A DNA stretch of 64,000 bases from Amaurobius ferox (lineage: Eukaryota; Arthropoda; Arachnida; Araneae; Amaurobiidae): contig OX578146.1 in NCBI GenBank assembly GCA_951213105.1, positions 52,656,775 to 52,720,774 on the forward strand, written 5' to 3'. A program made the position numbers and the translations under genes. The notes below the pieces were generated by a model. That model made no database searches, was not told where the DNA came from, and was given only the letters and a program-made list of their open reading frames with translations. This document shows, in pieces, positions 32,839-48,415 of the stretch. Positions within the stretch are counted from its first letter, which is position 1; every line of letters starts with the position of its first letter.

Positions 32839-33217
32839 ACAATTACAATAAATTATTACATCATAACAACTAAAAAGATAAACATAGACAATAAAAAGAT
32901 AAAGATCACAATACAAATATGTAAGAAATTAGCTATCAATTCGGAAAAAAAACTCACTTTCAACTGAATTATAAGTAAATAGCAAGTCTTTGATAGCCCT
33001 GGAAAAGAAATGATAGGTAACAACGCTTTTAAAAGATTGAGCAGAAGATTGTAAAATCTAGCAGGTATAAAAGAGATAAAATTTCTAAAACTTAGTAGAA
33101 TTGGCTCTTGGAGGTCTCCTAAATATCGTTGAATAGATTGATATTCTATATCCAATATTATATGACAAATTTCCTAATATGATTTTCGTATATCTAGATC
33201 CTTCCCATTCATAAGAG

Positions 33218-34984
33218 AAAAAAAATCTGATGTGGGCAACACATGACTTTCCTTATATAATGTAATTAATTTACTACTTTTACAGTAAAAAAAGTTGGTT
33301 TTTCTTATAGTAGATACTAATATTCTTTCCAAGATATTAAATTTTCGACAATTAGTCGTCATTTTTATCCATTTGGCGAGATTTTCGTTAATTTGGCAAC
33401 ATTTCAAAAAGTCGCCAAGTTGGCGACATTCCGCCAAATTCGTCGCCAAAATCTCGCCAAGCGTTATGCACTAAGAAATAAGTTATTCTTACAGCAGATA
33501 AATGACTATTGGCGTTCAAACACAAAAGTATTACTAAAAGTATATTTTTTCATGAATGGAATGAGCTAGTTCCACGAGAATGATGTAACCCAATTTATCG
33601 CATGGTATTACATATGAAAAGTGAACATGTTTCTCTATAGGAATTTTTTTTTATATGACTTTTTGATAATTTTTTTTTGAAAAATGTACAATATCTCGAG
33701 AACGGTTCATGTTAGCGTTCTAAAATTTATGCCAATCGTTTTCTAATGAAAAATTACATAAGAAATGTCTATTTGCGTAACTTTATTAGTGGTTTTGATT
33801 TTTTGACGATTTTTTCAAAATTTCATTCGAAAATTTAGGGGGTTTCTTAAAATTTGATTACGTATAAAAACAATAGACTTCCAGTGTTTACGGATTGTGA
33901 TTTTTGTACCAAATTTGGTTCGAATCGGTCCATTCGTTCGTCAGTTATCGTCTCCACAGACTCACTGATACACACACATACTTTCACACACACACACACA
34001 CACACACATACACACACACAGACATCACTTTAAAATGTTTGATTCGTGATCAGGGATGCTTGAAACGTGCTCTCCCGTCGAAAATTCGAATTCGAGTTTT
34101 CGACGGGAGAGCACGTTTCAAGCATCCCTGATCACGAATCAAACATTTTTGAAGTGATGTCTGTGTGTGTGTATGTGTGTGTGTGTGTGTGTGTGTGAAA
34201 GTATGTGTGTGTGTCAGTGAGTCTGTGGAGACGATAACTGACGAACGAATGGACCGATTTGAACCAAATTTGGTACAAAAATCACAATCCGTAAACACTG
34301 GAAGCCTATTGCTTTTATATGCAATCGAATTTTAAGAAACCCCCTAAATTTTCGAATGAAATTTTGAAAAAATCGTCAAAAAATCAAAACCACTAATAAA
34401 GTTACGCAAATAGACATTTCTTATGTAATTTTTCATTAGAAAACGATTGACATAAATTTTAGAACGCTAACATGAACCGTTCTCGAGATATTGTTCATTT
34501 TTTAAAAAAAAATTATCAGAAAGTCACATAAAAAAAAAATTCCTATTGAGAAACATGTTCACTTTTCATATGTAATACCATGCGATAAATTGAGTGACAT
34601 CATTCTCGTGGATCTAGCTCATTCCATTCATGAAAAAATATACTTTTAGTAATACTTTTGTGTTTGAACGCCAATAGTCATTTATCTGCTGTAAGAATAA
34701 CTTTTTTCTTAGTGCATAACGCTTGGCGAGATTTTGGTGACGAATTTGGCGGAATGTCGCCAACTTGGCGAGTTTTTTTGAAATGTTGCTAAATTAAGGA
34801 AAATCTCGCCAAATGGATAAAAATGATGCTAAATCAATGAAAATGACGACTAATTGTCGAAAATTCAATATCTTGGAAATAATATTAGTATCTACTATAA
34901 GAAAAACCTATTTTTTTACTGTAAAAGTAGTAAATTCATTACATTATATAAGGAAAGTCATGTGTTGCCCACATCAGATTTTTT
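33218..34984. mobile_element. Family A foldback, copy 2
   Basis: Second copy of the head-to-head family A pair; no differences seen. The centre lies between 34090 and 34091. Confidence 0.88.
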
Positions 34985-35276
34985 GTAACGATTTTGACTT
35001 TCTCCATGAATTAAATTTAAATATAAAAAACCTGACTGGCATTAAGTCGGAATAGGGTTTAATTATCATCCACATCATTAAAAATATTCTTTGCTTTAAT
35101 ATGTCACTAGAAAATAAACAATGGATCGAAGGCTATGTTTTTGCGCTTTCCGAAGCGAAATACTCTTATTAAATTATAATACTCTTATTCGATTATTAAA
35201 AAAAGATGTGAAAAGAATGGTTTTAATATTTCTACACGTAAATTAAGTTACATAATTAATAAAAAGGGAAAGAAAC

Positions 35277-35344
<68 letters not shown>

Positions 35345-35365
35345 TATATATATATGTATATATAT

Positions 35366-36257
35366 AAATAAAAATTAAAGGATTTTAATCGAAAATAATG
35401 CATAAACTACTGTATGTACAAAAAAACCCATCTCTAGCATATCTGTTACAAATGAGTAACTATAGGCCAAGACTAAGGATAAAGATAGAAGGTAACATAT
35501 CACTACAATGGAAAGGGGGATGAGAAGAATATTAGGATTCAAAAATCACAATTAAAAGTATATAAAAATAAATAAAAATAAAACTCGGCAAAAATGAGAA
35601 AAGGCAATAACAATCAGCTTAAGATAAGAGATTAAGAATAGATAACAATCAATTGAAACCCCACAAAAAATGGCGGTTAGTTCGAAATTGCATTCTCATC
35701 AGGACAGCCATACAATTCGAATTAAAACCGATAGAATAGCCAGTTTCTGACAATGGCGATAGTATTTAACTATAGACACCATTGGAACTGTCTACTGGCT
35801 AGTGGAAGGAGAAAAATAAATCATATGAATTATACAAATCTGAAAAACAATACCTCCTCGAACTGAAACTCGAAATCAAAAGCATAGCACCACGTGTAAG
35901 ATAAACTAGTGACTGAGCATTTCACCTCACTTCGTCAATGCGAGTGAGCACCGGAATGAATACACTTGAACGACACATAATATGCATGGAGACCCTCAAA
36001 AATAGCAAACAGTATAGGACTCAGGACAAGTGGAAAATAGTCATTCGAAAATAGCAAACAGTATCAGACTCAGGCCAAGTGGAAAGTGAGGTGATAAGAA
36101 TGGGTGAATTTTCAAAAATGAGTAAACCAGTCAAAGACAAATAATGCATGTGTAAAACTATTACGTGGTATATTTGAAATTATTAATAATATTATTTACA
36201 AATACTTCCGGGTATTGGTAATTTTGACAAATGCGTTTAATATATATATATACATAT

Positions 36258-36308
<51 letters not shown>

Positions 36309-37154
36309 TTATATATATACAGGGTTATTAAGAAAAGATGGGCCAAACTTTACGAGGTGGTAGCACACACCAAACAAAGCATTTTTCATCATAGTTTACA
36401 CAGTTGGAAATGAAATGTAAAGGCGTTACAGGACGCTTGCTTGTTGGGAAGCGGCCGCTCCGCAAAATTAAAAGCGTCATTCTAGTTGTGATTTTCTGGA
36501 AGAAAACGACGTGTACCAATTTCATCTGGGGAAGAAGTATGAATCTTATGCAAATTTTCGTAATACCAAATGTACGGTCTTATCAGTTTGCAGCAGTTAT
36601 TCATACCTCCAACTTTTGAGACGATGGAGGAATATACAAATAGGGAAATAGGCCATATGCATTTCCTCTATCGATTTTCTTTTTGTGGGGATATCTCAAG
36701 AGTCTCGTCTACGACACTCTCCTTGAATCCGAAGAGGAACTCATCGCCAGAATTTCGGCCGCTGTTGCCGAAGTGCACGACATGCCTGGTCTGTTCGAGA
36801 GAGTTCGTCAACCCCTCGGTCGAACGGTCAACCGAACGGTCGTTCTTATTACGGTCGATCTGTACTTATTGTTAATTAAATGCCATTTTATAACTTCTAA
36901 GGCATTCTTGTGTTTTCGCCTCACCTCGTCGGTACACCATTAAGCGCCCACTGGAGCCTTTAAATTTCAATTCCGACCCTGTAAACTATGACGAAAAATG
37001 CTTGATTTGGTGTGTACTACCACCTAGTAAAGTTTGGCACATTTTTCTTAATCACTCTGTGTGTGTGTGTATATACAAGAAAATAATGTTCATATTACAT
37101 CATAATTTTATAACCCATTAAATAAAATATAGAAATCCAATTTAAAATCGAATT

Positions 37155-37191
<37 letters not shown>

Positions 37192-37233
37192 ACATACAGT
37201 AGTTTATGCATAATTTTCGATTAAAATCCTTCA

Positions 37234-37243
<10 letters not shown>
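35366..37243. mobile_element. Element with 56 bp terminal inverted repeats, copy 2
   Basis: Ends at 35366-35421 and 37188-37243. The preceding (TA)n tract is 8 bp shorter than in copy 1. Confidence 0.7.
36320..37059 (+). mobile_element. Internally deleted mariner-type transposon, copy 2
   Basis: Inverted repeats and both transposase remnants are retained. It carries G at 36767 where copy 1 has T. Related transposases, as I remember them, favour Ala at this position, so copy 1 may hold the newer base. Confidence 0.8.
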
Positions 37244-37281
<38 letters not shown>

Positions 37282-37384
37282 ATATATTTGATAGTTATAA
37301 GCTGATGGAAATAGAATGTTTAGACAGGTTACTGGATTGTTGAATCATTTATACACTGTGCATATATATATATATATATACATT

Positions 37385-37447
<63 letters not shown>

Positions 37448-37461
37448 TTATATATATATTT

Positions 37462-38227
37462 GAAATATGTAATAATAAGAATTATGTAAAAATAAAAATA
37501 CAATTCAATTAATATTAACATCACCATAGAAGCAAATTCACGGCCATAATGCCGGTAAGAGAAAAGAACAGCACCGTCCCAAATTCGATGATTAATCAGA
37601 ATTAAATTCATCTTCAGGTCTGAGTATTTAATTCTAATTAACCCAAACAAATGCCTGTTTCAGATTAAGCAATAGTACATTACTATAAATGCTTAAACTC
37701 AGACTACAGGCAACAAAAAATGAAAAAATGAAAATTTGTATTACCATGCGGCATGAACCCTTCTTCTTCCACCACGTGTATACACGATCAACCTCAACAG
37801 CTTAATCTAGAAGCACCGGAATGAACAAGTCGAAATTCTACCAGGGAGGCAGTAAGAACGTTCACGGTAATACTCCCAGACCCGTCCAGTGAGTCTAAGC
37901 TGGAGACTGGACAAGCAATTCAGAATATAACTTCCCAAATATGCAATCCTGAATATGAATATGAATCAAAGATGAAAATTCTTACTAAACAAGTAGTTCA
38001 TAGGAAAACTGGATAAACGAGAATACCACTATACACCATTATAAGGGCGCTCAAATCGTAGTTTCAATACTGACAAAAGTTACATTTTTTTGCGAAAATA
38101 AAATTCAAAACATTAATGTTAATGCATCTTATTTTCCGATTTTTTGATTTTTCTAATGTTTTTGACTTAGTTTATTATTTTTCATTTTTATTTATTTATA
38201 TAATTAATAAATAATTATATATAATTT
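37462..38227 (-). repeat. Large inverted repeat, left arm, copy 2
   Basis: Pairs with 41559-42307; same as in copy 1. Confidence 0.85.
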
Positions 38228-38232
38228 TTTTT

Positions 38233-38423
<191 letters not shown>

Positions 38424-38559
38424 CGATGGAGAATATTCGAGCTGATTTTCTATTTAGTACTACCTTTTATTATGTAGGCATTTTCTAAAGTTAGGATTTT
38501 TGGGTTGCAACTTCTCTCTATTCTATGATTGGATTTTCAAACTAATATATATATATATC

Positions 38560-41538
38560 CAGGGTGTCCTGTCAAGACCCACATAAACTCTGCAGAGCAA
38601 GATTCTTCGCTCGGAGTATATAAAAAATGACCCAAGAATCATACCTCTGCGACCCATAGTTTTCGAGGAAAAGGCGAAGGAAAAAGTATGAAAAAGTACA
38701 TAGGAAGATGTTCAAAATGACCACCGCGTATATCGAGGCTGACTGGACAAGATCCAACATCGTGTTGTCCACAAAATGAACACAATATGAACACTTTCGT
38801 GGACAACACTATGCTGGATAGTATTCTGCGGTCACACAGGAAGAGAAAATCCCTGCAGCTCCCCCAAAGTTCTCTGAGGGTAGGGTGCCTGTGTTTGCTG
38901 CTCTAAAAAATATCTTGTTAAGAGATTTTTTGGCTGTGAAAGATTTTTTGTTCTTTTTAAGAAAAACAAATAGCTTTACCTTTACAGTAAAGCAACAACA
39001 AAGAAAAAATTTATTGTGTTCTAGAACAAATTGCCCGGGACGGAAATAAATAATACATTTACTTAAATAATAGATTTGCAGATAACACCACTCAATTTCC
39101 AAATCGTCTCGTCAAACCGTAGATATCCTAAACCACCGCTAAAAAATTCCCTGGCTTTAAACTAAATCCCCACGCACACTCTCTACAAACGTGAAAGTAA
39201 AAAAAAGGAAAAGAAACAATCACGTGTACAAGAGAAAAGGCGTGGCTTAATCCTTCCAAGGCAAGTGACCATCAAGTGTCCTTCCAAGGCAGAAAAGTCC
39301 ATCTAGAGAAAAGTCGGACGCCGTGAGAAACCGTAGTCCTCCATGAAAGAAAGCGCTTATTGATTTTAAGCGTTTGGTTAAAAAATTACAGAAAATTAAA
39401 TAACGTATAAACTCAGAATTTTTTATTAGAATATGAAAATATGCACACACCATTTTGCTAAATTATGCAATTATACTGGTATTTTTACTTTCCTTATATA
39501 CATAATGTATAAGGAAAGTATTGTGACGGGGTCGAAAATTCGAATTCGAGTTTTCGACAGGAGAGCACGTTTCAAACATCCCTGATCACGAATCAAACAT
39601 TTTTGATTCGTCATTAGGTAGGGAATGCTATTTGTTTCTCACATTATTACTTTCCTTATATACATAATGTATAAGGAAAGTATTGTGACGGGGTCGAAAA
39701 TTCGAATTCGAGTTTTCGACGGGAGAGCACGTTTCAAACATCCCTGATCACGAATCAAACATTTTTGAAGTGATGTCTGTGTGTGCGTGTGTGTGTGTGT
39801 GTGTGTCAGTGGGTCTGTGGAGACGATAACTGACGAACGAATGGACCGATTTGAACCAAATTTGGTACAAAAATCACAATCCGCAAACATTGGAAGCCTA
39901 TTGTTTTTATACGTAATCGAATGTTCAGAACCCCCATAAATTTTCGAATGAAATTTTGAAAAAATCGTCAAAAAATCAAAACCACTAATAAAGTTACGCA
40001 AATAGACATTTCTTATGTAATTTTTCATTAGAAAACGATTGACATAAATTTTAGAACGCTAACACGAGCCGTTTTTGAGATATTGTACATTTTTTAAAAA
40101 AAATATCAAAAAGTCATATAAAATAAAAAAAAAATTTCCTATTGATAAACATGTTCACTTTTCATATGTAATACCATGCGATAAATTGGGTGACATCATT
40201 CTCATGGATCTAGCTCGTTCCATTCATGAAAAAAGATACTCTGAGTAACACTTTTGTATTTGGACGCCAATAGTCATTTATCGGCTGTAAGAATAACTTA
40301 TTTCTTAGTGAATAACGCTTGGCGAGATTTTGGCGACGAATTTGGCGGAATGTCGCCAACTTGGCGACTTTTTTAAATGTTGCCAAATGAACGAAAATCT
40401 CGCCAAATGGGTAAAAATGACGCTAAATCAATGAAAATGACGACTAATTGTCGAAAATTCAATGTCTTGGAAAGAATATTCGTATCTACTATAAGAAAAA
40501 CCTATTTTTTTACTGTAAAAGTAGTAAATTCGTTACATTATATAAGGAAAGTCATGTGTTGCCCACATCAGATTTTTTTTTATGCGGCGAAATAAATAAT
40601 TTCCACGCAATTAAAAAGTAAATATGAAAAAATTGTTTTACGGATTCGATTAAAACATCGTTGCAGAGAATCGATCTTCCCAGTGATGTGAGGATCAAAA
40701 CTCTGTGATAATAATTTCAGTCGCTAGGATCCGATTTGTGCGAAAATCGTGCAAAAACATAAAATAACTAACTAAAGAGCTAATTCGAATTAAAAAAATT
40801 CTCGCCGAGGCGCATTTTCCCGGATCTGGATGCACCTCCGTATCAAATTTTGTCGCTGCCCGATGCTTGTATTATATATCCCGCTACAAACATCTTTTTT
40901 CATTATGTAAGATGTACAGAAAAAAATAACATCGGACAAATACTGTGTAAATCTTATTTTCTACAGTCAGAACACGAACCATCAGGATCTTTAAAGATTG
41001 CGTTAATTACGGGAGTTGAAGTGATGACAGACTAAAATAAGTTTGCACACATCTTATCCTTGAAAGAAAAAACAGAAACAGAGACCTCCGAACTCTATCT
41101 TGTCAAAACTTAAAAAAAAAAATTATCAGATCAATACATGATTAGTGTCATACAACTCCTCCTGTTTCGTTTTTGAATAAGAGGAATCAATAATTATATG
41201 ATTTAAACGTTCTTTCTGCGGAGTGTCGACAGATTCCATTTTATTCTTATTTGATACGCCATTATTTCCTGAATTACTACGTAAATATTGAGTGGCGGAA
41301 TTCAAGGTTCCTTCCTCCAACTTTTCAGCGTGTACCTGTCAGAGAGGAAGGAAGACACTGGTTGTATTTAAAAAAGTTTTAGAAACTAATGTTGCAGAGT
41401 TCTTCCAGTTATGTTTTCTGAAAGCAATTTTGGAAGTATGTATGGTTCGAAATATGTATGGTTCTTGAGTCATTTCTATGTACTCCAAGCGAAAATTCTC
41501 GCTCTGCAGAGTTTATGCAGTCTTGACGGGACATCCTG
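38560..41538. mobile_element. TIR DNA transposon, copy 2
   Basis: Same ends and nested family A sequences; the complete nested unit is at 39648-40581 and the fragment at 39486-39613. Confidence 0.7.
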
Positions 41539-41558
<20 letters not shown>

Positions 41559-41569
<11 letters not shown>

Positions 41570-42304
41570 TATTTATTAATTATATAAATAAATAAAAATG
41601 AAAAATAATAAAATAAGTTAAAATTAGAAAATTCAAAAAAGAAGAAAATAAGATACATTAATATTAATGTTTTTAATTTTATTTTCGCTAAAAAATTGTA
41701 ACTTTAGCCTGTTTAAAACTACGATTTGAAAGTCCTTATAATGGTGTATAGTGGCATTCTAGTTTACCCATTTCTTCTATGAATCACTTGTTTAGTAAGA
41801 ATTTTCATCTTTGCTTCATGTTCATATTCTGAATTGCTTATACGGGTAATTGTCCTGTCTCCTGCTCTGACTCACTGGACGGGTCTGGGAGTGTCGCTGT
41901 GAACGTTCGTATTGCCTCCCTGGTTGTATTTCGACATGCTTATTCCGGTGCTTCTAGATAATTCATTCTGCTGAGGTTGATCACGTATACACATGGTGAA
42001 AGAAGTGCTCATGCCACATGGTAACACAAATTTCCTTAATATTTCTTATCTCCATTTTTTCATCTTTTGATGTCTGTAGTTTGAGTTTGAGTAATTATAG
42101 TAATATACTATTGCTCAATCTGAAACAGGCATTTGTTTGGGTTAATTAGGATTAAATACTCAGACCTGAACATGAATTTAATTCTGATTAATCATCGAAT
42201 TTGGGCCGGTGCTGTTCTGTTCTCTTACAGGCAATATGGCCGTGGTTTTATTTCTATGGTGATGTTAATATTACTTGAATGTTTATTATTACATTTTTCT
42301 AATA

Positions 42305-42307
<3 letters not shown>
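41559..42307 (+). repeat. Large inverted repeat, right arm, copy 2
   Basis: Mirror of 37462-38227. Confidence 0.85.
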
Positions 42308-42361
<54 letters not shown>

Positions 42362-43036
42362 TATAATCATATAATGTCATTAAGATAAATAAAACAGAAA
42401 TCTCACTCAAAAAGAGCTATGCTGCTTAGTAAAGAAGCTTAAGATATTGAAACCAAAATGGAGCTCGAAAACTAAGTACCAAAATATGGCCGGGGGAGGG
42501 GTTGTGACCCCTGCTCCCCGGTTAAGCATGCTTTATGTCGCGACGACACTCCAGGTAACCGGTACTTAGCCAAGAAAAATACATAAGTATCTAAATCAAA
42601 ATTCAAGAGACATGCAAAGATAAATATTCATACAGAAAGAAATGATAATAAGTATTAATAATTAAAATACGCAATACAAATATTAAAACATTAAAATTCA
42701 ATATAATTTAAAAGTTAAAAAAAAAAGGAAAAATGAAAAAGTACAAAACATTGACTATTACAACTAAAATAATTTACGCTAGAGTCCATGCCATGTCTAC
42801 ACCTTTAAATGGAACCAGCTGCCATGTAATCACCATTACATCCTAAGTTGAATTATTCAACATTCCATGTACAAAACATTTACTATACCAACCCCTGTCA
42901 TGAACTTAGACCAAGAAATCCCTAAAACAATCCGTTACGGTTATGTTATAGACTTTGCATACAATGTTGCATAAGAACATCTTTGGGTATCCTTGCCCCA
43001 TTGCCACTGCCAAAAAATTATGGGTCGCTGAAGAAT

Positions 43037-44390
43037 CTCTCCCGTGATATAGTATTCAAACGCCTACTTCGTAAAAGCTGATTAAGTATGATATTCCGGA
43101 ATACATTTCTGTGAAGAGTCGTACTCCATGGTGTTAGTTATGAAGTTGATATCAAATCCAAAATACCTTTTTTGTCATACAGTTTAAACCTTGTTTATCC
43201 TTCGTTATTCCTTTCAATGCATAGATCTAAGAAATTCAAACTATCATCATAGTCATTAGGAGTTTCAATGAATTTCAAATTCGAAGGATAGAAATCGAAA
43301 TCCATTATGTAGTCCTTTTTGCTATAACCCAAAAGAACATCGTCGACGTATCTAATATATAGCACTTCGTTTAAGAGGTGTGTCCCTTCTTCAAACTTAT
43401 TCAAATAGATGTCAGCCAAAACAGAGGAACATCCTCCTCCCGTAGGAATACTGTGTTTCTGTTTGTAAAAATTTAAACCATCATGAAGCACTGACTCGAT
43501 CAAAACCAATTCAACAAGAATTTTATATCTAACTTTATTAATGCGTGATTTAATATCATGTTTATTGTATAGTTCCATAACAATATCAAATAGTTTATTT
43601 ACATGAATATTACTGGAAATCGTAACTGCTGTAATATAAGCTTTCTGGTATTTTGTTTATCATACTGATGACATCATAACTATTGTTGATGAAGTGTGCT
43701 CCACTAAGTATAATCTTAACGACCACTTCCTTCAAGATGCTTAACAGTAATTTGTTAGCAATGGTAAGATAGGTTTTATATCCGTTCGTAATCGGTCTGA
43801 ATTTCACCGGTGATTTATGTAGTTTGGGAGTCATAGTAACGTAAGGTAACCGTATCGATTTTATAATACATATATCCAATATTTTTATACTTTGCAATAA
43901 TACGATTTTCAATTTCTTTTCTAGAATATTTCAAAAGAATATAAGTGTCACGGTTATTATAACATTCTGTAAGGGTTTTTCAATAGTAATCCTTACAAGT
44001 AAACGCATAATTAGCCGTAACTTTGTCTACGTAAGTGATTACGAAACTACTTGTCAATTTTTCCAATTCTTTCTTATTGTATTTCTTCGTACGATTTTTA
44101 AAGCCATTTCCATGATATATTAAGTGGAATTCCGTAATAACACTATTCTTCCATTCTTCGAATACTTGAATAGGTAAATTATACTTAACTGCCATTTTGT
44201 ATATAAAATTGTCGATATCCTTTTCAAAAGATGTATGAAAATGTCTATATTTGAGAAAACGATATTGAGTGCCCAAATCCAACAACTTTCTAGTATTATT
44301 ATCACCAATTAATTTTAGGTCTCCGGTAATAACGTGACCATAATGATGATAAAATCTAAAAATTCCCGACATTTGCTCTCGGAATGTAAT
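43037..44390 (-). pseudogene. Reverse transcriptase relic, copy 2
   Basis: Carries the same stop and the same two frame changes as copy 1, so the gene was already broken before the duplication. The bracketing direct repeats are at 41286-41438 and 44439-44582. Confidence 0.75.
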
Positions 44391-45638
44391 ATACCACCCA
44401 CCGACTTACATACATTATTGTAATTATAAATACTTGACTATTGAGCGGCGGAAATCAAGGTTCCTTCCTCCAACTTTTCAGCGTGGACCTGTTAAAGAGG
44501 ACACTGGTTGCATTTAAAAAAGTTTTAGAAACTATGTTGCAAGGTTTTTCCAGTCATGTTTTCTGAAGCAATTTTGGAAGTAAGCACGTGCCGTTTGTTC
44601 ATTGCAGTTCCGTCCGTGAAAAGTGTGTTTACGCAACCGATTTTTATGATGCATGTTTTACTGAAAGGGATGAAAAGACAGAATTTGATAATATTTTATG
44701 ATCGACAAAGAATATTTTTAAGCAAAAATAAATTGAAATTTTGCAATATAATTTCAAAACCACCATAAAATGAGAATACATTGCGTTAAAAACTACAACT
44801 TTAGATAGAAAAAAACTTTTAATACTTCCATAAATACAGCAGACATGTGAAAATCAGGAGACTACAACTGTTTTGGGGGCATTTCATAGCCTTCTTCTTC
44901 AGTCCAAAAAAACAGCGTCTTCTCTTAACAACTTCTAAAGAAGAACTACAAGGTAGTAGGCAGAATAAACATTGAAATAGATTAGATATGAACACCTATC
45001 CCACTATTACGCCAAGCAGACAAATGAAACAGGCCGAATTGGAGATTTAAAGTAAAACTGAAAGAGAAAAAATCTAAAACCTTTCAATTACTATCAAAAA
45101 TAAGGGAATGGTGAGAAATTAGAGGAAAGAAGAAATAGACAAACCCATATAAAAAAAGAAAGATAGCAAAATAGTAACTAAGAATAAGGGGGGATGAATG
45201 AAAGTATAAGTGACATAAAAATTAGGTTAACCATATTTAAAATCCACAAAATATGTAGTAAGTAACAAAATAAAGGAAACAAGCTATTTTGGGGATTAAG
45301 TGAGATGATTAAATGGTTACCACATCATGGTAAAAACATCTATATTTTTTTCTACATCAGAGTACACTCACAAATAAAAAGGAAATCTCGACATTTCCAA
45401 ATACACTGACTTCCAAAAGTTATGCGCGGACGGTAAGATCAACAAAAATTGAAAATTAAAGCTTTCATTAACTCAAAATTCCACATAAAGGTAGTAAATG
45501 TATTTATACATTAAAGACAGCAAGAATTATGTACAAAGCTGGAAAAAATATTTACTTCTTGTAAGTTACATGATGACGTCACATTTGGGTCATTAACAAG
45601 CTGGTGTTTAAAGGCAAATAAACCAAACAAAACTTACA

Positions 45639-46701
45639 TTAATATGATATGTGACCACCCCGGACGTTCACACAAACTTTACAACGATTTTCCATGCTTT
45701 CAATCAACAATCGCAGATGCGAGCAATGGCCATTCTTCCAATAGGGCAGTTTCCAACTCTCCGAAACTCGGTTGGAGGATGTAAACGTGCAAAAACAGCA
45801 TGCCCAAGGGCATCCCAAAGGTTCTCAATGGGATTAAGGAAGGTCGGGAGAAATACTTCGGTCACTCTATATGAGAAATGTCACTTTCCAGGTATTCGTC
45901 AACGATGTTAGCTCGATGTGGATGGGCATTATAGTATATAAGGAGGAAATCAGGACCAACGTCTGCAGCTTAGAGTCTCGTAATGGGGTCTAGGACGTCA
46001 TCCCGATACCGAGCAGTCATCACAGAACCGCCTTTAAAGATGTGTAGCTCTGTGCGATATTCTATTGAAATTCCAGCCCACGCTATGACGCTGCCACCTC
46101 TGAATGCGTGATATTCTATGTTCTTGGCCTGATTGCGTGTGCCTCGTTCTCTCAGACCCTTACACGCTTATCATCTGATTCCAGAGCAAATCTGGACTCG
46201 TTCGTGAACAGGACGTTGCACCAATCTAAGAGAGTCCAATTGACATGTTGACGACACCACTTTAATCTTGCCCCTCTGGCTTGGACGGTTAGTGGAACAC
46301 AAAAACGTGGTACTCGGGCGTATAGTCCCTTTACGTGGAGCCTTCGGCGCACAGTACTGGCAGATATTGTCTTACCAAGTGCCGCTGCAACCATGGATGT
46401 AACAGTTGTAGAGGTCGCTCATTGATTCCGCTTAGCTACTATAGCAATATACCGATCATGAAAGGGGGTGGTAACACTTGGACGACCGGGCACAGATCTC
46501 TTTTAGCGTGACAATTGTTTAACTTGTTAAGACTTGTTTCCATAAACGAGAAATTACCGTATGATCAACTCCAAAGAATATAGCGACATCTTGAATTGAC
46601 TCTCCTGCTTCAATGCTTCCGACAGCACGACAGCGCTCACTATTTGTCATTCGTCTTCTTTCAGCCATAGAAGAACGAATATCAACAAAATTATCCTTCA
46701 A
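45639..46701 (-). pseudogene. Tc1-family transposase pseudogene, copy 2
   Basis: Same loss of two catalytic Asp residues and same stops as in copy 1. Confidence 0.88.
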
Positions 46702-47028
46702 AAGTTATAAACACCTCGTATCAGCATTTAAATACACCTCCTAAAACCCTTCAGAATGCTGACGTCTTAGCATATATCCGGACAGTTAATCGACTGCCTA
46801 ATTAGCATATATCCGGACAGTTAATCGTAATTGGCTGTAACATACGATATTAGCATACTGCCATCTACATCCGAAGCGATTTTCAGCCACTCAAATTCAA
46901 ATACGCTTTCGAAAAATGAAAATTTGCATTGTGTGTTGACGCCATTACAGTCTGATGACGCCATTACAGTCACTGACGCCATTACAGTCTGATTCTTCAT
47001 TGTATACGTTATTTACTGAGTGTTTAAG

Positions 47029-47769
47029 ATGCCTCCGACAATCGTGAGTCCCGCCGATTGTGAAGTACGGGCTGTTATACGATTTCTTAGTGCTAAAGGC
47101 GTAAAACCGATCGATATTCATCGTAAGATCTGTGAAGTTTACAGACAAAACATTATGAGTGATGGAATGGTAAGGAAATGGGTGAGAGCATTTAAAGATG
47201 GCCGCACAAATGTGCATGATGAAGAACGGAGTGGGCGTCCTTCGGTCTTTAATGAAGATTTGGTGCAGAAAGTGGAAGAAAAGGTGAGAGAAAACAGACG
47301 CTTTACAATTTCATCAATGTGCGACTGGTTTCCTCAATATTCTCGTAGTGTTTTGTATCGCATTGTGACCGAGAACTTGAATTACCGGAAATTGTGTTCA
47401 CGTTGGGTTCCAAAAATGTTGACGGATTTGCACAAAACCCAACGTTTAGGCAGTGCATTGACTTTCCTTGATCGGTACCACAATGAAGGTGAAGATTTTT
47501 TAGACCAAATTGTTACTGGTGACGAAACATGGGTGGCCTACGTCACACCAGAATCAAAACAACAATCCATGGAATGGCGACATTCATCATCACCCAAAAG
47601 AGTGAAGTTTAAGCAAACAATTTCTGCCCGGAAAATCATGTGCACAGTTTTTTGGGACAAAAAAGGAGTATTGCTAGTGGAGTTTCTGCCTCGTAATGAG
47701 ACAATCAATGCAGCGTCTTATTGTGAGACACTAGCCGCCTTTGGCGACCAGCCTGTTCGCTACCCTTGA
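47029..47769 (+). pseudogene. Mariner transposase, 3'-truncated, copy 2
   Basis: Identical 246-residue frame. The shared truncation shows it predates the duplication. Confidence 0.88.
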
Positions 47770-47835
47770 AAATCCTGACAGTGGCAAGCTCGCTTTTTAA
47801 CGATGCTGCTCAGCGAAAAAGTTTTTTTTTTTTTA

Positions 47836-48415
47836 AGATTGTCCCCACCACCACCCGGTGCATAAATGCACCGCGACAATCTCCATAACTTTCTTTTTAT
47901 TTATTTTTTTATTTATTCAGTGTTTAAGTTTTTTCATTGTGGTCCCAACCACCACCCGATGTAAACAATACATCGCCACAATTCAATCCAGCATAATGAG
48001 GCAGAAACCTTATAAAAAGCAAACAGTAATTCGGTTTTTAATTGTGCCTAGGCCAAAAACCGCGTAAAAAGCAAAAACTTATTCGGTTTTTAATTGTCCT
48101 TAGGCCAAAAACCGTATAAAAAGCAATCAATGATTAAGTTTTTTCATTGTGGTTCCAACCACCACCCGATGTAAATAATACATCGCCACAATTAAGTTTG
48201 TACAATACAACAATAGAGTACGCCACAACAATATGTCGCCACAATTAAGTTTTTTCATTGTAGTCCCAACCACCACCCGATGTAAACAATACATCGCCAC
48301 AATTCAATCCATCATAATGAGCCAGAAACCTTATAAAAAGTAAACACTAATTCAGTTTTAAAAGTTTTTTTTTTTAAAGATTGTCCCCACCACCACCCGA
48401 TGCATGCGACAATCT
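47836..48415 (+). repeat. Bulged-hairpin array, copy 2
   Basis: All five hairpins and both short A/T-stem hairpins recur unchanged. Confidence 0.8.
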